Numbered from the stretch's first letter, positions 37,744-48,147 are shown. The stretch is 64,000 bases of DNA from JAJPJE01 sp963724985 (GCA_963724985.1 CAVRWV010000020.1:93077-157076); one strand, 5' to 3'. Made by a program: numbers and translations. Notes: generated by a model from the letters alone, not told the origin.

Positions 37744-37840
37744 AATGACCTCCTCGTGATGGGCGATGTCACGCGCGATCGGGAGATGCTTGCCCGCTGC
37801 TCGCAATATACAACGACTCCGGACCAGGTATAGGACAGTT

Positions 37841-38351
37841 CTATGCAGCCGTAGAGGTTGCCGGTGTCTCCAAGCGCCTCGCGCAACGCCTTCTCATCAT
37901 CCTTGTCGAGAGACGTTTGAAACACTCTCCCTTTGCCCGCGAACTCCTTCAGCCCATCGAGCACCTTCTCGGGCGCAGCCTTCTTGATCAGAACAAATAG
38001 TGCTGATGTGCCCGGCTTAAGCGAGTCCCCTATGTCTTTCATCATCTTGTTATCGATGCCAATGTTGCTGAACTTCCCCGATAGCGCGCCCGCGCCGGCG
38101 CCCACCGCCGCACCAAGGAGCGGATTTAGAAAAAGTAGGCCGATGAGCATGCCCCAGAAAGCACCGCCGACCGCACCTGCACCCGTCAGGCTGACCGCCT
38201 GGTGTAAGCGTGTCTTCCCGCCTGTATCTCTCGTTACAACTACTGCGTCTTCCATATCGAGTAAATATTGCTTTTGCATTCTTGCCAGCGCTGCGCGCAT
38301 GTCGAATGCAGTGGATTCATCATTGAATACAACTGCCACCAATGTGCTCAT
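37841..38351 (-). CDS. DUF1269 domain membrane protein (probable frameshift near its end)
   Basis: This is a protein of about 170 residues. It opens MSTLVAVVFNDESTAFDMRAAL with AAGGAG before the ATG. A glycine-zipper membrane segment (GAVGGAFWGMLIGLLFLNPLL) and SLKPGTSALFVLIKKA mark the DUF1269 family, whose function is unknown. As sequenced, the frame has no stop and continues into abgT as one 722-codon frame. Skipping one base in the CTTGGAGACA at about 37866-37872 gives an end LETPATSTAA and TAG at 37841. This is the more natural C-terminus, but the point is inferred. Confidence 0.7.
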
Positions 38352-38755
38352 GATTTTCTCCTTCGTGATTGCGGAACCAGACGGGATGGCGCGTTTGAAG
38401 ACTGCATTCGTTCTCGGGTTGCCCTTTTCTGATTGATATCGGTACTGCTCTTTTCAATACCTCGCAGCACGAGAGCTGTCGAGAGTGACAGCTTGTAACA
38501 CCACGATCTCTGTTTGACATCCGCAACGCGCACAGCGACGGTGAGATCTCTGCAGCAACATTCATTGGACCCACTCGGCCCTATTCAGACGGCAAGTGTA
38601 GTGCGCGATTGCGCTCATCAACATCTGGCAAAACTAATAGTGGGGGACTAAGGCAATATCCGAAATAACTTGAACTGGGTCATCAACGCGTGTTTCCGAT
38701 ACCATCTCATGGGCGCCCGTCGCTTCCACTCGAGCTCGCGACTACCCAAGCTTCC
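38352..38755. other. intergenic region without a recognised gene
   Basis: These 404 bases lie upstream of the DUF1269 gene and downstream of the MFS gene. Short open frames here have no ribosome site or family features. The DUF1269-abgT promoter must be in it, but no confident promoter was found. Confidence 0.5.
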
Positions 38756-40424
38756 TCAATGAGGTTGATCTTTGGTTCTTGATATTGGGCGGACGGGGGT
38801 GCGCTTGACCGGCACTTCTCCGCGAATCAAGTTAGGCAGTCCGCCAGCCGGGAAGAACGCCAGTAGCGCCAACCCGGACAGCGTGAAGAATGAAACCTTC
38901 AGGGCCAGGAGCCGCCCCTCGGTGTTGATGCGAACAGCTTCGTTGACCTGCTCGGGAGTTGCCGCGGTGGCCGCCAGATTTCTTCGCAAATGATCATTCG
39001 TGACGAAGGGGACGTGGTCGAAATTGACTTCCATCTTTAGTTCGGTTGGAATCGTTTGATTGTGAATGAGATCGCGATGAACACTCGTTCCCAGCACGCC
39101 AACGACCAGCGCTCCCGCCAGCGCGGTACCTACGCCTGCTGCCAGGTTGTTCGTCGTACCCCGCAGCGAACCGACGTCTCCAGCCAATTCTTTCGGTGAC
39201 GCCGTAACCAATACGTTGAAGAGCACGGTAACCAGAGCACCTTCGCCGAGACCAGCCATGGTCATACTGATAATCACCATGAAGGTGTTCCACTCGTTGC
39301 GAATCACAACACCGAGAAGCGCTAATGCCACTGCGACGGCCAGGAAGGCATAACGGGCGATGAGCCGGGGGCTCATACGGTCATACAGACGCACGACAAA
39401 AACGGCAGCAGCAAAGCTCGCTAGAGAAAATGGAATAACCGCCACAGCGGTCTGCAACCCGGTACGGCCCTGAACAATTTGCAGATAAAGCGGGATCAGG
39501 AAGGTAATGGCGGAACCGGCTGCGCCGATAACAAGGACGCATAGCACTGCGGATCGCTCCTTCGCTGTATCGACTACATCCAGAGAGATGAGCGCAGCTC
39601 TTCCTTGACTCCTGCCGCCTTTTTGACCAGACGTAGAATGCCTGCAACAGGAAAATGCCGCAAACAATCATGATGGGAGCCGGAGACATAGCGAATATGG
39701 TGAAGGGCGCCGCGCTCCCCGCTAGCAATAGACCCCATTGAGCGATATTGTTCGCGCCCATGCTGATGAGAAAGACTCCGGCAGCCGCTAAAATCACGCC
39801 GATCTTATCGATGTTGACACTCGACGAGCTCTCGACCGGGTTCAGCCTGTCGCTGAGCTTGAAAATGAAGGCGGCCAGCAGCGCCAGAAACCCGAATGTA
39901 TATCGCCACCCGATCCATGTAGAAAGAGCGCCGGCAATCAGGAACGCCAGCACAATACCCATCGCCTGGGCGCCACCGAGCCACCCTAATGCCTTCTCCT
40001 GCTGACTCCCCCTATAGTTCTCGGCGATGAGCACGACAAGTACGGGAACTAATGCAGCCGCTGCAATTCCCGCGAGCACCTGGGCAAGAATCAGCATCAC
40101 CTTGCCCGAACTGAATGCCATCACCAGCATGGCTAATCCAAAGAGCAACACCATCGCGCGGAATGTGCGCCGCGATCCGAAGATCTGTCCGATCCTCGCT
40201 CCCAGCATGATTAAACCGGCAACTACCAGGGAATAGGTAACGATTGCGGTAGCAACGGCGGTAGCAGGCACACGGAAGCTGGAAACAATTCCGTCAATCG
40301 ACACCTGCAATGAGGAGACGTTGAAGATCATCAGGATTTGCGCCATCGCGATGACCAACATCGGCAACCATGAAGCCTGAGGCTCGGCTGCGGCGTGAAT
40401 TTCCGATACTCGCTGAGTTGCCAT
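38756..40424 (-). CDS. MFS transporter, DHA2-like (one-base frameshift)
   Basis: This is a membrane transporter of about 555 residues. The first part (to about residue 275) has TYSLVVAGLIMLGARIGQIFGSRR, the MFS A-motif region, and about eight helices. At about 39595-39625 the frame must skip one base to pass from FYVWSKRRQES to GRAALISLDVVDTAKERSA. The rest adds the remaining helices and a soluble tail. Fourteen helices suggest a drug/proton antiporter of the DHA2 group; the substrate is unknown. ATG 40424 has GGAG nine bases upstream. The total length is 3n+1. Confidence 0.83.
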
Positions 40425-40484
40425 GGCGGCGCTCTCCAATTGCGGCTACTGGTTCCGATGATTCCAGAAATGCTATCGGCTGCA

Positions 40485-41489
40485 TCAGGCGGCAGGGCGC
40501 GACGCAAACAGGTTCAGCCCCAATCGCTCGGACAGGAACTTGGTTGCAAGCTGACCTCTCACGCTGTTCCCAGCTTCGTCCAGAGGTGGCGCGAACGTTC
40601 CTACCCCTCCCTTTCCAGGAGCGATAGTTACAATGCCGCCGCTGACTCCACTCTTGCCCGGCAATCCAACCTCGTAAAGCCAATCACCTGACTGCTCATA
40701 CATTCCCGCTGTGGCCAATGCAGCGAGCACACGTTTACATCGCTCTGCATCGATCACCCGTTCTTTCGTCATCGGATTCACTCCGCCGTCAGCCAGCGTT
40801 GCACCCATGACTGCGAGATCCTTCGCCGTCACATTTAAAGAGCACTGTTTCGTATACACATCAGTCGCTTCCAATGGATCGAAATACATTCGGCCGTAAC
40901 TATCCAGCAGCCGCGCGATGCCCTGATTCCTCTGGTTGTTAGCCGCTTCCGACGCGTACACCTCCTCGTCCAGCAACAACTCTCGTCCTGCAAAGCGCGA
41001 GAGTCCTTGCTGGATGAAGCGCCACTTCTCGTCAGGAGTTTTTCCCGGAGCCAGGCTGGTGGTAGCGATCGCTCCGGCATTTACCATCGGATTCATTGTG
41101 CGCGTTTCATTCAACTCCACAGCCATCACCGAATTGAAAGGCAGCCCGGTACTATTGACGCCAATTTTCCTGCGCGCCTCGCCACCGCCAAGCGCCTGAC
41201 ATACCAGCGCGAATACAAATGGCTTTGCGATACTCTGTATCGAGAACTCGTAATCAGCGTCGCCCGCGCTGTAAACTGCGCCGTCGATTCCGGCCACACA
41301 CAAGCCGAACAGCTGGCGCGGAGCTCTCGCCAGTGCAGGAATGTAGTCCGCTACTTTCCCTTCATCAACGGTTACGAACTTTGCATGCACATCAGCGATC
41401 AACGAACGTATGAGATCAGATGGGGGCAAACTTCCTGTTGAGACTGTAGATGGGCCCAGGTTCTCTTCAGCATAGAAGCGGGTGTACAT
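40485..41489 (-). CDS. glsA: glutaminase
   Basis: This is a 334-residue enzyme of the serine-dependent beta-lactamase-like glutaminase family. It has SIQSIAKPFVFALV (Ser-x-x-Lys nucleophile region), NPMVNAGAIA, and VTAKDLAVMGATLADGGVNP. It converts glutamine to glutamate and ammonia in the cytoplasm. The C-terminal GKSGVSGGI is conserved. It is followed by the MFS gene in the same direction after 60 bases. Confidence 0.95.
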   Translation of the reverse strand: MYTRFYAEENLGPSTVSTGSLPPSDLIRSLIADVHAKFVTVDEGKVADYIPALARAPRQLFGLCVAGIDGAVYSAGDADYEFSIQSIAKPFVFALVCQALGGGEARRKIGVNSTGLPFNSVMAVELNETRTMNPMVNAGAIATTSLAPGKTPDEKWRFIQQGLSRFAGRELLLDEEVYASEAANNQRNQGIARLLDSYGRMYFDPLEATDVYTKQCSLNVTAKDLAVMGATLADGGVNPMTKERVIDAERCKRVLAALATAGMYEQSGDWLYEVGLPGKSGVSGGIVTIAPGKGGVGTFAPPLDEAGNSVRGQLATKFLSERLGLNLFASRPAA

Positions 41490-42000
41490 ACTTACTTCTC
41501 CGCAGCCCTTGTGGTGTTGGGAAAACCGGAAACGAATACCTTGAATTCAGCGCCTCGCTAAACTCCTGCCTTCAGATGCCGCGGAAATTTGTTAAGCAGC
41601 ATCACTAACAATCGGCGATTGGCAGAGCTCACCGAAGTAAAAAGCTGGTCGACAGCTCTGCCTTCGTGTTTGCAGAGTTGCCCGAATATCCAGCACCGAG
41701 TGGAAACCCGGAAGGAATTCTGTCCATCTCACTCCGACATGCCTGCTGGCGAGAAACACGCGCCTGCTGGCGTGGATGCGCACGCAACGTCGCGTTAAAC
41801 AATCACTCAACTCACAGCCGCTCTGTTGTGCGGCTTGGCCTTCGGTATGGTGAACGGGATTTTTCATCGGCCTACCATGAGCCGCTCGATCTATTCAGAG
41901 CAACTGGACGCTGGGGCGTGTCTCTCCATCTCCCGCGATGACTCTGCTTTCGGAATAGCGCACAGGGTGCCTACGACAACCTGAGCAATGGAGGACAGCT
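41490..42000. other. divergent intergenic region, no gene recognised
   Basis: These 511 bases lie between the divergent glutaminase and porin genes. They hold a direct repeat GCCTGCTGGCG at 41741-41751 and 41762-41772, and a short hairpin GCCGC/GCGGC at about 41819-41836. GGAGGACAGCT just before 42001 is the porin ribosome site. Small open frames show no family features. Confidence 0.5.
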
Positions 42001-43470
42001 ATGCACGGGACATGGAAAACAATACCTCTGCTTTTTTTGGGGCTGCTTTGCGGCGCGAGACAGATGTCAGGTCAGGAAGCTGGTGTCACCCAGGACGAAG
42101 CGGTGCGTAAGCTGCAGACGAGGATGGATGAGCTGAAGGCCCAAATGGCTGAGATTCAGTCTGAACTGAATTCGATACACCCGACGAAACTTCCCGAGAC
42201 GGGTTCTATCGTGAGCACGCCCCCGCCCCCGGTAGGAAAGCTAACTCCGGAGCAGCAGAAAGAAGCTATCGGCAAAGCCACCGAAGACCACCAGACTTTT
42301 GCGCAGGATGAGGAGGACGCACCGCGTCTTTATAACGCTCCGCTGGAACCAACGTTGCCCGGGTTCTTTCTCTTGCCAGGCACCAAGACGCTGCTGCGTC
42401 TCGACGGCTCGGCGAGAACCGATTTCATCTATGACCTGAAGACTCCAGAGCTGGGAGATTCGTTCGTTCCCTCGTCGATACCAATACCGGGGCAGTCCGG
42501 TCCAGGAAATTTCCAGGCAAGCATTCGCGGAAGTCGCGTTATGGCCGACTTTCGCATTCCTGTCGGTGATCTGGGAGCTGCGCGGACGTTCATCCAGCTC
42601 GATTTCTTCGGCGCTAACGGAGCCACCGCACCACGCCTGCGACATTTCTACGCTCAACTGGACAACGTTCTGGTAGGCCAAACCTTTACGAACTTCATGG
42701 ATCCCGATGCGTTCGCCGACTCGCTTGACACTCAGGGCGCGAATTCGGCGGTTAGCGTGCGTATTCCCCAGGTCAGATACAGCTTTGGACTAGGTGGCGG
42801 CGCAAGCGCTTATATCTCTGCCGAGGTTCCGTCAACCTCTGCTAATTTTTCGATTGCCGGCACTCCCGCCACGCCCACCACTCCCGCTCCAGACGGAACA
42901 CTCCGTTTTCGAAACGAGTGGAAGCGCGGGCACGTTCAGCTGGCAAGCGTCTTTCGAGATCTGGCTGTGCAGCTACCTAATGGACCTCACGAGTCCGTAT
43001 TTGGATGGGGCCTGAACGCAACCGGAGGCATAGAGTTATTCGGCAGGGACAACATCGTTGTTGGAGCTGCTTACGGCCATGGAATGGCACGCTATGTGGG
43101 CGACACTGCGCCGTTGGGTCTCGATGTCGCACCCATCTCAGCCACGAATCTGTCTCTAAAAGCACTGCCACTCTTTGCAACCTACGGCAGTTATCAGCAC
43201 TACTGGTCTCCGGTTCTACGATCGAACGCCACGGTCGGTTTTGTGCAGGTACAGAATACTGACTTCCAGCCGCTCACCACATATCACAAGAGCACTTATT
43301 CTTCCGTCAACCTGATCTGGAATATCGTGGGCAGCTTGGATTTTGGCGGTGAGTTTCTCTATGGGTGGGTGCAGGAGAAGAGTGGCGCCGGTGGTAATGA
43401 TCCGCGTTTTCAACTCACGGGAAGGTACACCTTTGTGAAACTTCATCCGAAGGAAGAACAGGCTCCGTAG
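42001..43470 (+). CDS. DcaP-like outer-membrane porin
   Basis: This is a 489-residue exported protein. A signal peptide (IPLLFLGLLCGARQMSG) precedes a coiled-coil stretch (residues 30-62: LQTRMDELKAQMAEIQSEL), as in trimeric DcaP porins. The barrel begins with PGTKTLLRLDGSARTDFIYD and ends on an aromatic strand (GRYTFVKL). DcaP proteins pass negatively charged small molecules such as dicarboxylates. Its position facing glutaminase, near aspartase, suits uptake of acidic amino-acid breakdown products; that is an inference. Confidence 0.85.
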   Translation: MHGTWKTIPLLFLGLLCGARQMSGQEAGVTQDEAVRKLQTRMDELKAQMAEIQSELNSIHPTKLPETGSIVSTPPPPVGKLTPEQQKEAIGKATEDHQTFAQDEEDAPRLYNAPLEPTLPGFFLLPGTKTLLRLDGSARTDFIYDLKTPELGDSFVPSSIPIPGQSGPGNFQASIRGSRVMADFRIPVGDLGAARTFIQLDFFGANGATAPRLRHFYAQLDNVLVGQTFTNFMDPDAFADSLDTQGANSAVSVRIPQVRYSFGLGGGASAYISAEVPSTSANFSIAGTPATPTTPAPDGTLRFRNEWKRGHVQLASVFRDLAVQLPNGPHESVFGWGLNATGGIELFGRDNIVVGAAYGHGMARYVGDTAPLGLDVAPISATNLSLKALPLFATYGSYQHYWSPVLRSNATVGFVQVQNTDFQPLTTYHKSTYSSVNLIWNIVGSLDFGGEFLYGWVQEKSGAGGNDPRFQLTGRYTFVKLHPKEEQAP

Positions 43471-43510
43471 CTAAAACAACAGTCTATTTGTGCGGCCCGC
43501 TAAAAAGATG

Positions 43511-44875
43511 TCAGTCGGATACTGCTTCCTTCTCTGGAAGTCTCAGCGTCATGCTCATATGAATCTCTGATTCGCGGGCAGCACGTATCGCTTCTCGCAG
43601 TTCCTCTTCGATCTCTTCCCGGGTTTTCACATGGAACGCCGCGCGCAGACCGATCGGCGTAAGCACGGTCGTAAGTAGAACGACGGCAACCATGACGGCT
43701 ACTTCGGAGCGGCCGAAGATACCCGAGCTGGCTCCCATCGCGGTCACGATTAGACCTACTTCACCACGTGAGATCATCCCGCACCCGACACGCAGGCTCG
43801 ATATCAACCCCATATCGGAGGCAAGCGCAGCTAGTCCACAGCCGAAGATCTTGCTGACTATTGCGACTATAAGAACTGCAGAGAGCAAGCCCCAATGTCC
43901 GGACAGCGCTCGATAGTCGCTCGAAAGTCCGATGGATAAAAAGAAGAGCGGAATCAGCAATCCGTGACCAATCGCGTAGAAACTTCGCTCCACATCTGCT
44001 TTAAATTTCGACCCAGCAAAAACATAACCCAGCAGGTAAGCCCCAGTGATTCCCGCAACACTCCCCAGCCACTCCGCAGAGATCGCATAAATCAGCACCA
44101 GTGCGAAGATGCAACTGGGAACCGCTTCATTTGCCGATAATCTTCGTAATTGCAGAATCAGAGGATCGAGCCACCGACGAGCCACAGCATATCCGACAAC
44201 GAAGAAGACGCCTACACACAGGGAGATTACCAGCATTTGAACGAACAACGGATGCTGTCCCGCAAGCGATACCCGGTGTGTAAGCCACCCGCTCAACATC
44301 GGCGCAACGCCAAAAGCTTCGGGCTGTGAGGTTGTGGTGGAAGCAGCCAGGAAGGCGAGCACAAAGAGCCCGATAACATCGTCGATAACGGCAGCACCAA
44401 GAACCACGGTTGCTTCAGGCGAGGTCATCTGGCCCACATCCATAAACGTTCGCGCCGAGATCGAGACACTCGTTGCAGTAAGGGCGCCACCGAGGAAATA
44501 ACTTGTGTTCCACGAGAGCCCGAAGAGATGAGCAACCCCGGTACCCAGCAGAAATGGCCACACCACCCCAGAGACCGCAACGATAAACGCCGTCTTGCTG
44601 GCTTCCTGCATTCGATCGATGTCGGTCTCGATGCCGGCAATGAACATTAAAACGATGCCGCCCACCTGAGAGAGGAGGAGCAGAGCGCCAGTGGCCTGGC
44701 CCCCTTCGAAGAGACGCAAGTGAAGTAGGTTGATCGCGCCCGGCCCAAGAACGACCCCGGCGAGCAGCTCACCGAGTATTCCGGGAATACCGACGCGTGT
44801 GCACACCGACGCCGCCAGTTTTCCGATCGGCAACAGTATGGCAACCAACAGCGCAAGCTGAAGTGCTGGCTGCAT
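43511..44875 (-). CDS. monovalent cation/proton antiporter (CPA2, KefB/NapA-like)
   Basis: This is a 454-residue membrane protein with about 12-13 helices. It starts at ATG 44875 (MQPALQLALLVAILLPIGKLAA), two bases after the upstream stop. The frame to 45055 is spurious and overlaps that gene. Conserved CPA2 patterns are GELLAGVVLGPGA, TATSVSISART and VVLGAAVIDDVIGL, the last with the two-Asp ion site. There is no TrkA-N or RCK domain. The cytoplasmic tail is acidic (KTREEIEEELREAI). Confidence 0.9.
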   Translation of the reverse strand: MQPALQLALLVAILLPIGKLAASVCTRVGIPGILGELLAGVVLGPGAINLLHLRLFEGGQATGALLLLSQVGGIVLMFIAGIETDIDRMQEASKTAFIVAVSGVVWPFLLGTGVAHLFGLSWNTSYFLGGALTATSVSISARTFMDVGQMTSPEATVVLGAAVIDDVIGLFVLAFLAASTTTSQPEAFGVAPMLSGWLTHRVSLAGQHPLFVQMLVISLCVGVFFVVGYAVARRWLDPLILQLRRLSANEAVPSCIFALVLIYAISAEWLGSVAGITGAYLLGYVFAGSKFKADVERSFYAIGHGLLIPLFFLSIGLSSDYRALSGHWGLLSAVLIVAIVSKIFGCGLAALASDMGLISSLRVGCGMISRGEVGLIVTAMGASSGIFGRSEVAVMVAVVLLTTVLTPIGLRAAFHVKTREEIEEELREAIRAARESEIHMSMTLRLPEKEAVSD

Positions 44876-44877
44876 TT

Positions 44878-45462
44878 TTAACTGATATCCAGGGCCATCG
44901 AGCTTTCTTCGCGAGCGGACGGACGTAGCCGGCGCACGAATGCCACCAGCGATGATCCAGGCATTTTGAATCCGCCGCGTTCCGCGCCTTCTCGCTTCAT
45001 CGTACGCAGCGTTGCGGCTTGGCGACGTGCGAGCTCCGACTGTGCGAAGTTGCACGCGAGTCGCGCGGCAGAGTGTGTATACTCATCAGCCTTATCACAG
45101 GCGCGCAGACGCATCCACAGCTCTCCCAGTTTCAGGTGAGCAATGAAACTTTTCGGCGCGAGTCGTACGGCCTCCTCGAGTTCAGCAATCGCTGCCTGCG
45201 GCTCGAGATCGACGCAGAGCGCCATCCCCAGCAATACACGATAATCCGCCACTTCGGGTTGATACCGAACGCAATCCCGCAACTGCTGTACCAGGCTAGT
45301 GCGCTCTTCCTTCTCGAGAACATACGGATCAGCAAACATCCGCAGTAAAAGATCCTGTGCTCTCGACGGAATTGCTAGAGCGGAAGATTGTGAAGATGCA
45401 TGGACGATTTCCGAAGAAAACTCGCCCGATTCTTCGATCTGTGTCCTGTTATCCATTGGCAT
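44878..45462 (-). CDS. TPR-like helical protein of unknown function
   Basis: This is a protein of about 194 residues with one to two tetratricopeptide-like repeats (DYRVLLGMALCVDLEPQAAI, then AHLKLGELWMRLRACDKADE). No signal peptide is seen. ATG 45462 is preferred. The longer frame to 45510 would start inside the amtB terminator hairpin. It precedes the antiporter by two bases, so the two are cotranscribed; a partner role is possible. Confidence 0.7.
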   Translation of the reverse strand: MPMDNRTQIEESGEFSSEIVHASSQSSALAIPSRAQDLLLRMFADPYVLEKEERTSLVQQLRDCVRYQPEVADYRVLLGMALCVDLEPQAAIAELEEAVRLAPKSFIAHLKLGELWMRLRACDKADEYTHSAARLACNFAQSELARRQAATLRTMKREGAERGGFKMPGSSLVAFVRRLRPSAREESSMALDIS

Positions 45463-45484
45463 ACTCGGCACGATTCCTACTGAT

Positions 45485-45529
45485 TTGAAAAGAACCGCAA
45501 GGCGCAACATCGATATGAGGTTGCGCCTT
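45485..45529 (-). terminator. intrinsic terminator of the amtB operon
   Basis: AAGGCGCAAC (45499-45508) pairs with GTTGCGCCTT (45520-45529) around an 11-base loop. A T-rich run follows on the minus strand. It closes the leftward amtB operon before the TPR-like gene. Confidence 0.75.
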
Positions 45530-45555
45530 GCCTTGCACCTCGCGTAGGGCGGAAT

Positions 45556-47202
45556 CTACGCGACCGCAACTGCGTGGGCCTGAGCAAAGATCTCCGGCTC
45601 TGGCCGGAAAACAAACTCCGGATAGCCCAACTGACCCATTTCCGGTAGATCGAGGCCCTCAACCTCCGCTTCGATCGAGACTCTGTGCCCGAGGAAGAAC
45701 TCAAGCGCAAGGTTCAGAACGAAGCTGAAGCTAAAGACGAACCCGAGTAATGTCGAAATTCCGACTAGCTGTGCGACCAACTGGCTGGCGTCCCCATAGA
45801 ACAATCCGGTTACAGATCCAGTAACTCCATTCCAGCTGCCCCCGTAGTTACTCGTTCCATCGGCGAACAACCCGACCGACAGCACACCGAACAATCCGCA
45901 AGTACCGTGAACAGAGATCGCACCGACGGGATCGTCAACTTTGAGCACGTTTTCGACGAATGACACGCTAAAGCAAACGAGTACGCCGGCGATCAGACCG
46001 ATGATGGCTGCCCCGGTTGCGCTTACGAAGCCGCTAGGTGCGGTAATCGCAACCAATCCCGCGAGCAGTCCATTGCCGCTCATTGAGGCGTCCGGCTTCC
46101 CTTTCATGATCCACATGTAGAGCATTGCCCCAAACGTTCCCAGGCAACCAGCTAACATCGTATCGACAGCCACTGAACCGATACGTAGATTGCCGTTCGC
46201 CGACGCACCGAGCGTACTGCCAGGATTGAATCCAAACCAGCCAAAGGCCAGGATGAAACATCCGATCAGCACTGCCGAGATGTCGTGTCCGAGAATCGCA
46301 TTGGAAGAACCATCGCGGTTGAACTTCCCGATGCGAGGCCCGATGATCAGCGCAACGGCCAGTGCGGTTAAACCCCCGACAGCATGCACCACTCCAGATC
46401 CGGCAAAGTCGCAGTAGCCCTTCCCTAATCCAACGTTCGTTCCGAGCTGTGAAAGCCAGCCACCGCCCCACGCCCAGTTCGCAAACAGCGGATAAGTGAA
46501 TGCACCCATCAGAACCGACGACACGCAGAATGTCAGGAACTTCCAACGTTCGGCGCAGGCACCGGTAACAATCGTCAGAGCCGTGTCCATGAACACCATC
46601 TGGAAGAGGAAGATCACCATCACTCCGACATCGTAGGTGTGACCGGCGAGGAACATGCCGGAGCCACCGAAAATGCCCCACGTATGCCCGAATAGCGACA
46701 GCGTGTGCTCGGACGCGAGCGGCGCAAGTCCGCCGAGGTTACCGTTTCCGGCCGCTCCGCCCATCTGTATGGCGAAACCGATCAGCCAGTACGCTAACAA
46801 ACCACAGGCGTATACAGTGAAGTTCATCATGTATGTGTGATTTGCGTTTTTCACTCGGCACAGACCCGCTTCAACCATTGCGAAGCCGGCCTGCATGAAC
46901 ATAACCAGGAAGCCGGTGATCAGCGTCCATGTGAAGTTAATAGCTATCTTATTTTGACCAATCTGGTTGGCCGCATCTCCCAGCGTCAAACCGGCCTTGC
47001 TGTCGGAGACTGGTACGTCACTGATCGTTCCAGTTATCGTTCCGGCCGGATCGCCCTTCTGCATGTCTGCGGCGGCAGGCGCCTTCGCCGCTGCATCCTT
47101 CAGTTCGGTGGTTGATTGTGACTGCGCTAGGCCCACAGCTGTCATCATCAGGCTGAGGACAAGAACGCAGAAGGCGAAACAACATCTGCGGGTCATTTTC
47201 AT
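45556..47202 (-). CDS. amtB: ammonium transporter
   Basis: This is a 548-residue Amt/Rh channel with 11 helices. A signal peptide and a long Ala/Asp/Thr-rich periplasmic segment (about 55 residues) precede the first helix, which is longer than in E. coli AmtB. The pore has CDFAGSGVVHAVGG (Asp and first His of the twin pair) and SVHGTCGLFG (second His). ATG 47202 has GGAGCG upstream. It is the last gene of a leftward operon that begins at 48452. No glnK is adjacent, although GlnK normally gates Amt. Confidence 0.93.
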   Translation of the reverse strand: MKMTRRCCFAFCVLVLSLMMTAVGLAQSQSTTELKDAAAKAPAAADMQKGDPAGTITGTISDVPVSDSKAGLTLGDAANQIGQNKIAINFTWTLITGFLVMFMQAGFAMVEAGLCRVKNANHTYMMNFTVYACGLLAYWLIGFAIQMGGAAGNGNLGGLAPLASEHTLSLFGHTWGIFGGSGMFLAGHTYDVGVMVIFLFQMVFMDTALTIVTGACAERWKFLTFCVSSVLMGAFTYPLFANWAWGGGWLSQLGTNVGLGKGYCDFAGSGVVHAVGGLTALAVALIIGPRIGKFNRDGSSNAILGHDISAVLIGCFILAFGWFGFNPGSTLGASANGNLRIGSVAVDTMLAGCLGTFGAMLYMWIMKGKPDASMSGNGLLAGLVAITAPSGFVSATGAAIIGLIAGVLVCFSVSFVENVLKVDDPVGAISVHGTCGLFGVLSVGLFADGTSNYGGSWNGVTGSVTGLFYGDASQLVAQLVGISTLLGFVFSFSFVLNLALEFFLGHRVSIEAEVEGLDLPEMGQLGYPEFVFRPEPEIFAQAHAVAVA

Positions 47203-47246
47203 CTCGTACGCTCCATCGATTGTCTTGAGTAGCCTTTTCATCGCCT

Positions 47247-47636
47247 CTAAGCCTTCCAGATCGCGTTCTTGTTGAAGGTCGCGGGCAGCACGACCAACAT
47301 GCCGAACAGACTCACCGCAATCCCGATCAGCGAGACGACCAGGCGCCCGCCAACTGTGGAAGCAGCGTGAAGGCCGCCAATTGTCACCAGCCAGCCAAGG
47401 CAGACTGTGACTGCCCCAACCAGCTTCATCGCTGTGGAACTGGCCTTCTGGGCCGTCGCCCCTTCGAGTGGTTTAATTTTTAAAAATCCGAACAGGCTCG
47501 CCAGAACGATTGCCGCCCCGACAATCGCCGATACCTTGCCGATGCCCGTCGATAAGTACGCTATGCCAGCGCACCCTACAGTTAGCCCCACCAGGAAGAG
47601 CCCGAATCCTTTTCCTTGTCCTGTGTTGGCTGCCAT
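47247..47636 (-). CDS. small membrane protein of unknown function, upstream of amtB
   Basis: This is a 129-residue protein with about four helices (FGLFLVGLTVGCAGIAYLS; VSAIVGAAIVLASLFGFL; AMKLVGAVTVCLGWLVTI; VVSLIGIAVSLFGMLVVLP). AAGGAGG precedes the ATG. I do not recognise the family. It lies 44 bases before amtB and probably shares its transcript. Confidence 0.75.
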   Translation of the reverse strand: MAANTGQGKGFGLFLVGLTVGCAGIAYLSTGIGKVSAIVGAAIVLASLFGFLKIKPLEGATAQKASSTAMKLVGAVTVCLGWLVTIGGLHAASTVGGRLVVSLIGIAVSLFGMLVVLPATFNKNAIWKA

Positions 47637-47676
47637 GAATACCGCCTCCTTAAAATCCCTAGAAGGGAAACGTTTT

Positions 47677-48147
47677 TTAGCTACTCACCTGCAACTCGCG
47701 CCGTTCGACCTGAAACGGCACGAGCACTCCCTCGCTCAACGAGAAATGCAAACCGCAAAGCTTGGCGCGCATTACCAAAGAACTGATCCTCGGCGAGACT
47801 TCATCCTCCCGCGCTACCACACCGGTAATAATCAAATCTCGCGACGTTCCTGTGGAATGCTGATACACGCGAAAGCGGGCACTCTGGATCTCCGGTATGG
47901 CTCGAAAAAGTAGTTGTCGAATTGCCAGGGCATCTCGCAACGCCTGCAGCGTCTGGTTCCTCTCGCGAATTGTCGCCGCGATATCCGCATCCCACGGATC
48001 CGGCGGACGCGCTATCCAATCGCACTCCGCCTTGCTCTCCTGAATCTGAAATCGCAGCAACTTCAACGGCGCGCGGGAAAGCTCTCCCGACCGCAGTTGC
48101 GACTTAAGCTTTCGCAGAAATGTACTTACACTCCATAACTTTTCCAT
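47677..48147 (-). CDS. soluble protein of unknown function
   Basis: This is a 156-residue, mostly helical, charged protein starting MEKLWSVSTFLRKLK at ATG 48147. The middle (WDADIAATIRERNQTLQALRDAL) may be coiled. The C-terminal half is beta-rich (RDLIITGVVAREDEV). The start overlaps the end of the upstream membrane gene by 22 bases. No domain is recognised. Confidence 0.6.
   Translation of the reverse strand: MEKLWSVSTFLRKLKSQLRSGELSRAPLKLLRFQIQESKAECDWIARPPDPWDADIAATIRERNQTLQALRDALAIRQLLFRAIPEIQSARFRVYQHSTGTSRDLIITGVVAREDEVSPRISSLVMRAKLCGLHFSLSEGVLVPFQVERRELQVSS

Noticed and set aside
41741..41772. Direct repeat GCCTGCTGGCG as a CRISPR or iteron
   Set aside because: Only two short copies, no array and no partner genes.
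44876..45055. N-terminal extension of the antiporter
   Set aside because: It is an out-of-frame shadow of the upstream TPR-like gene; the family starts at 44875.
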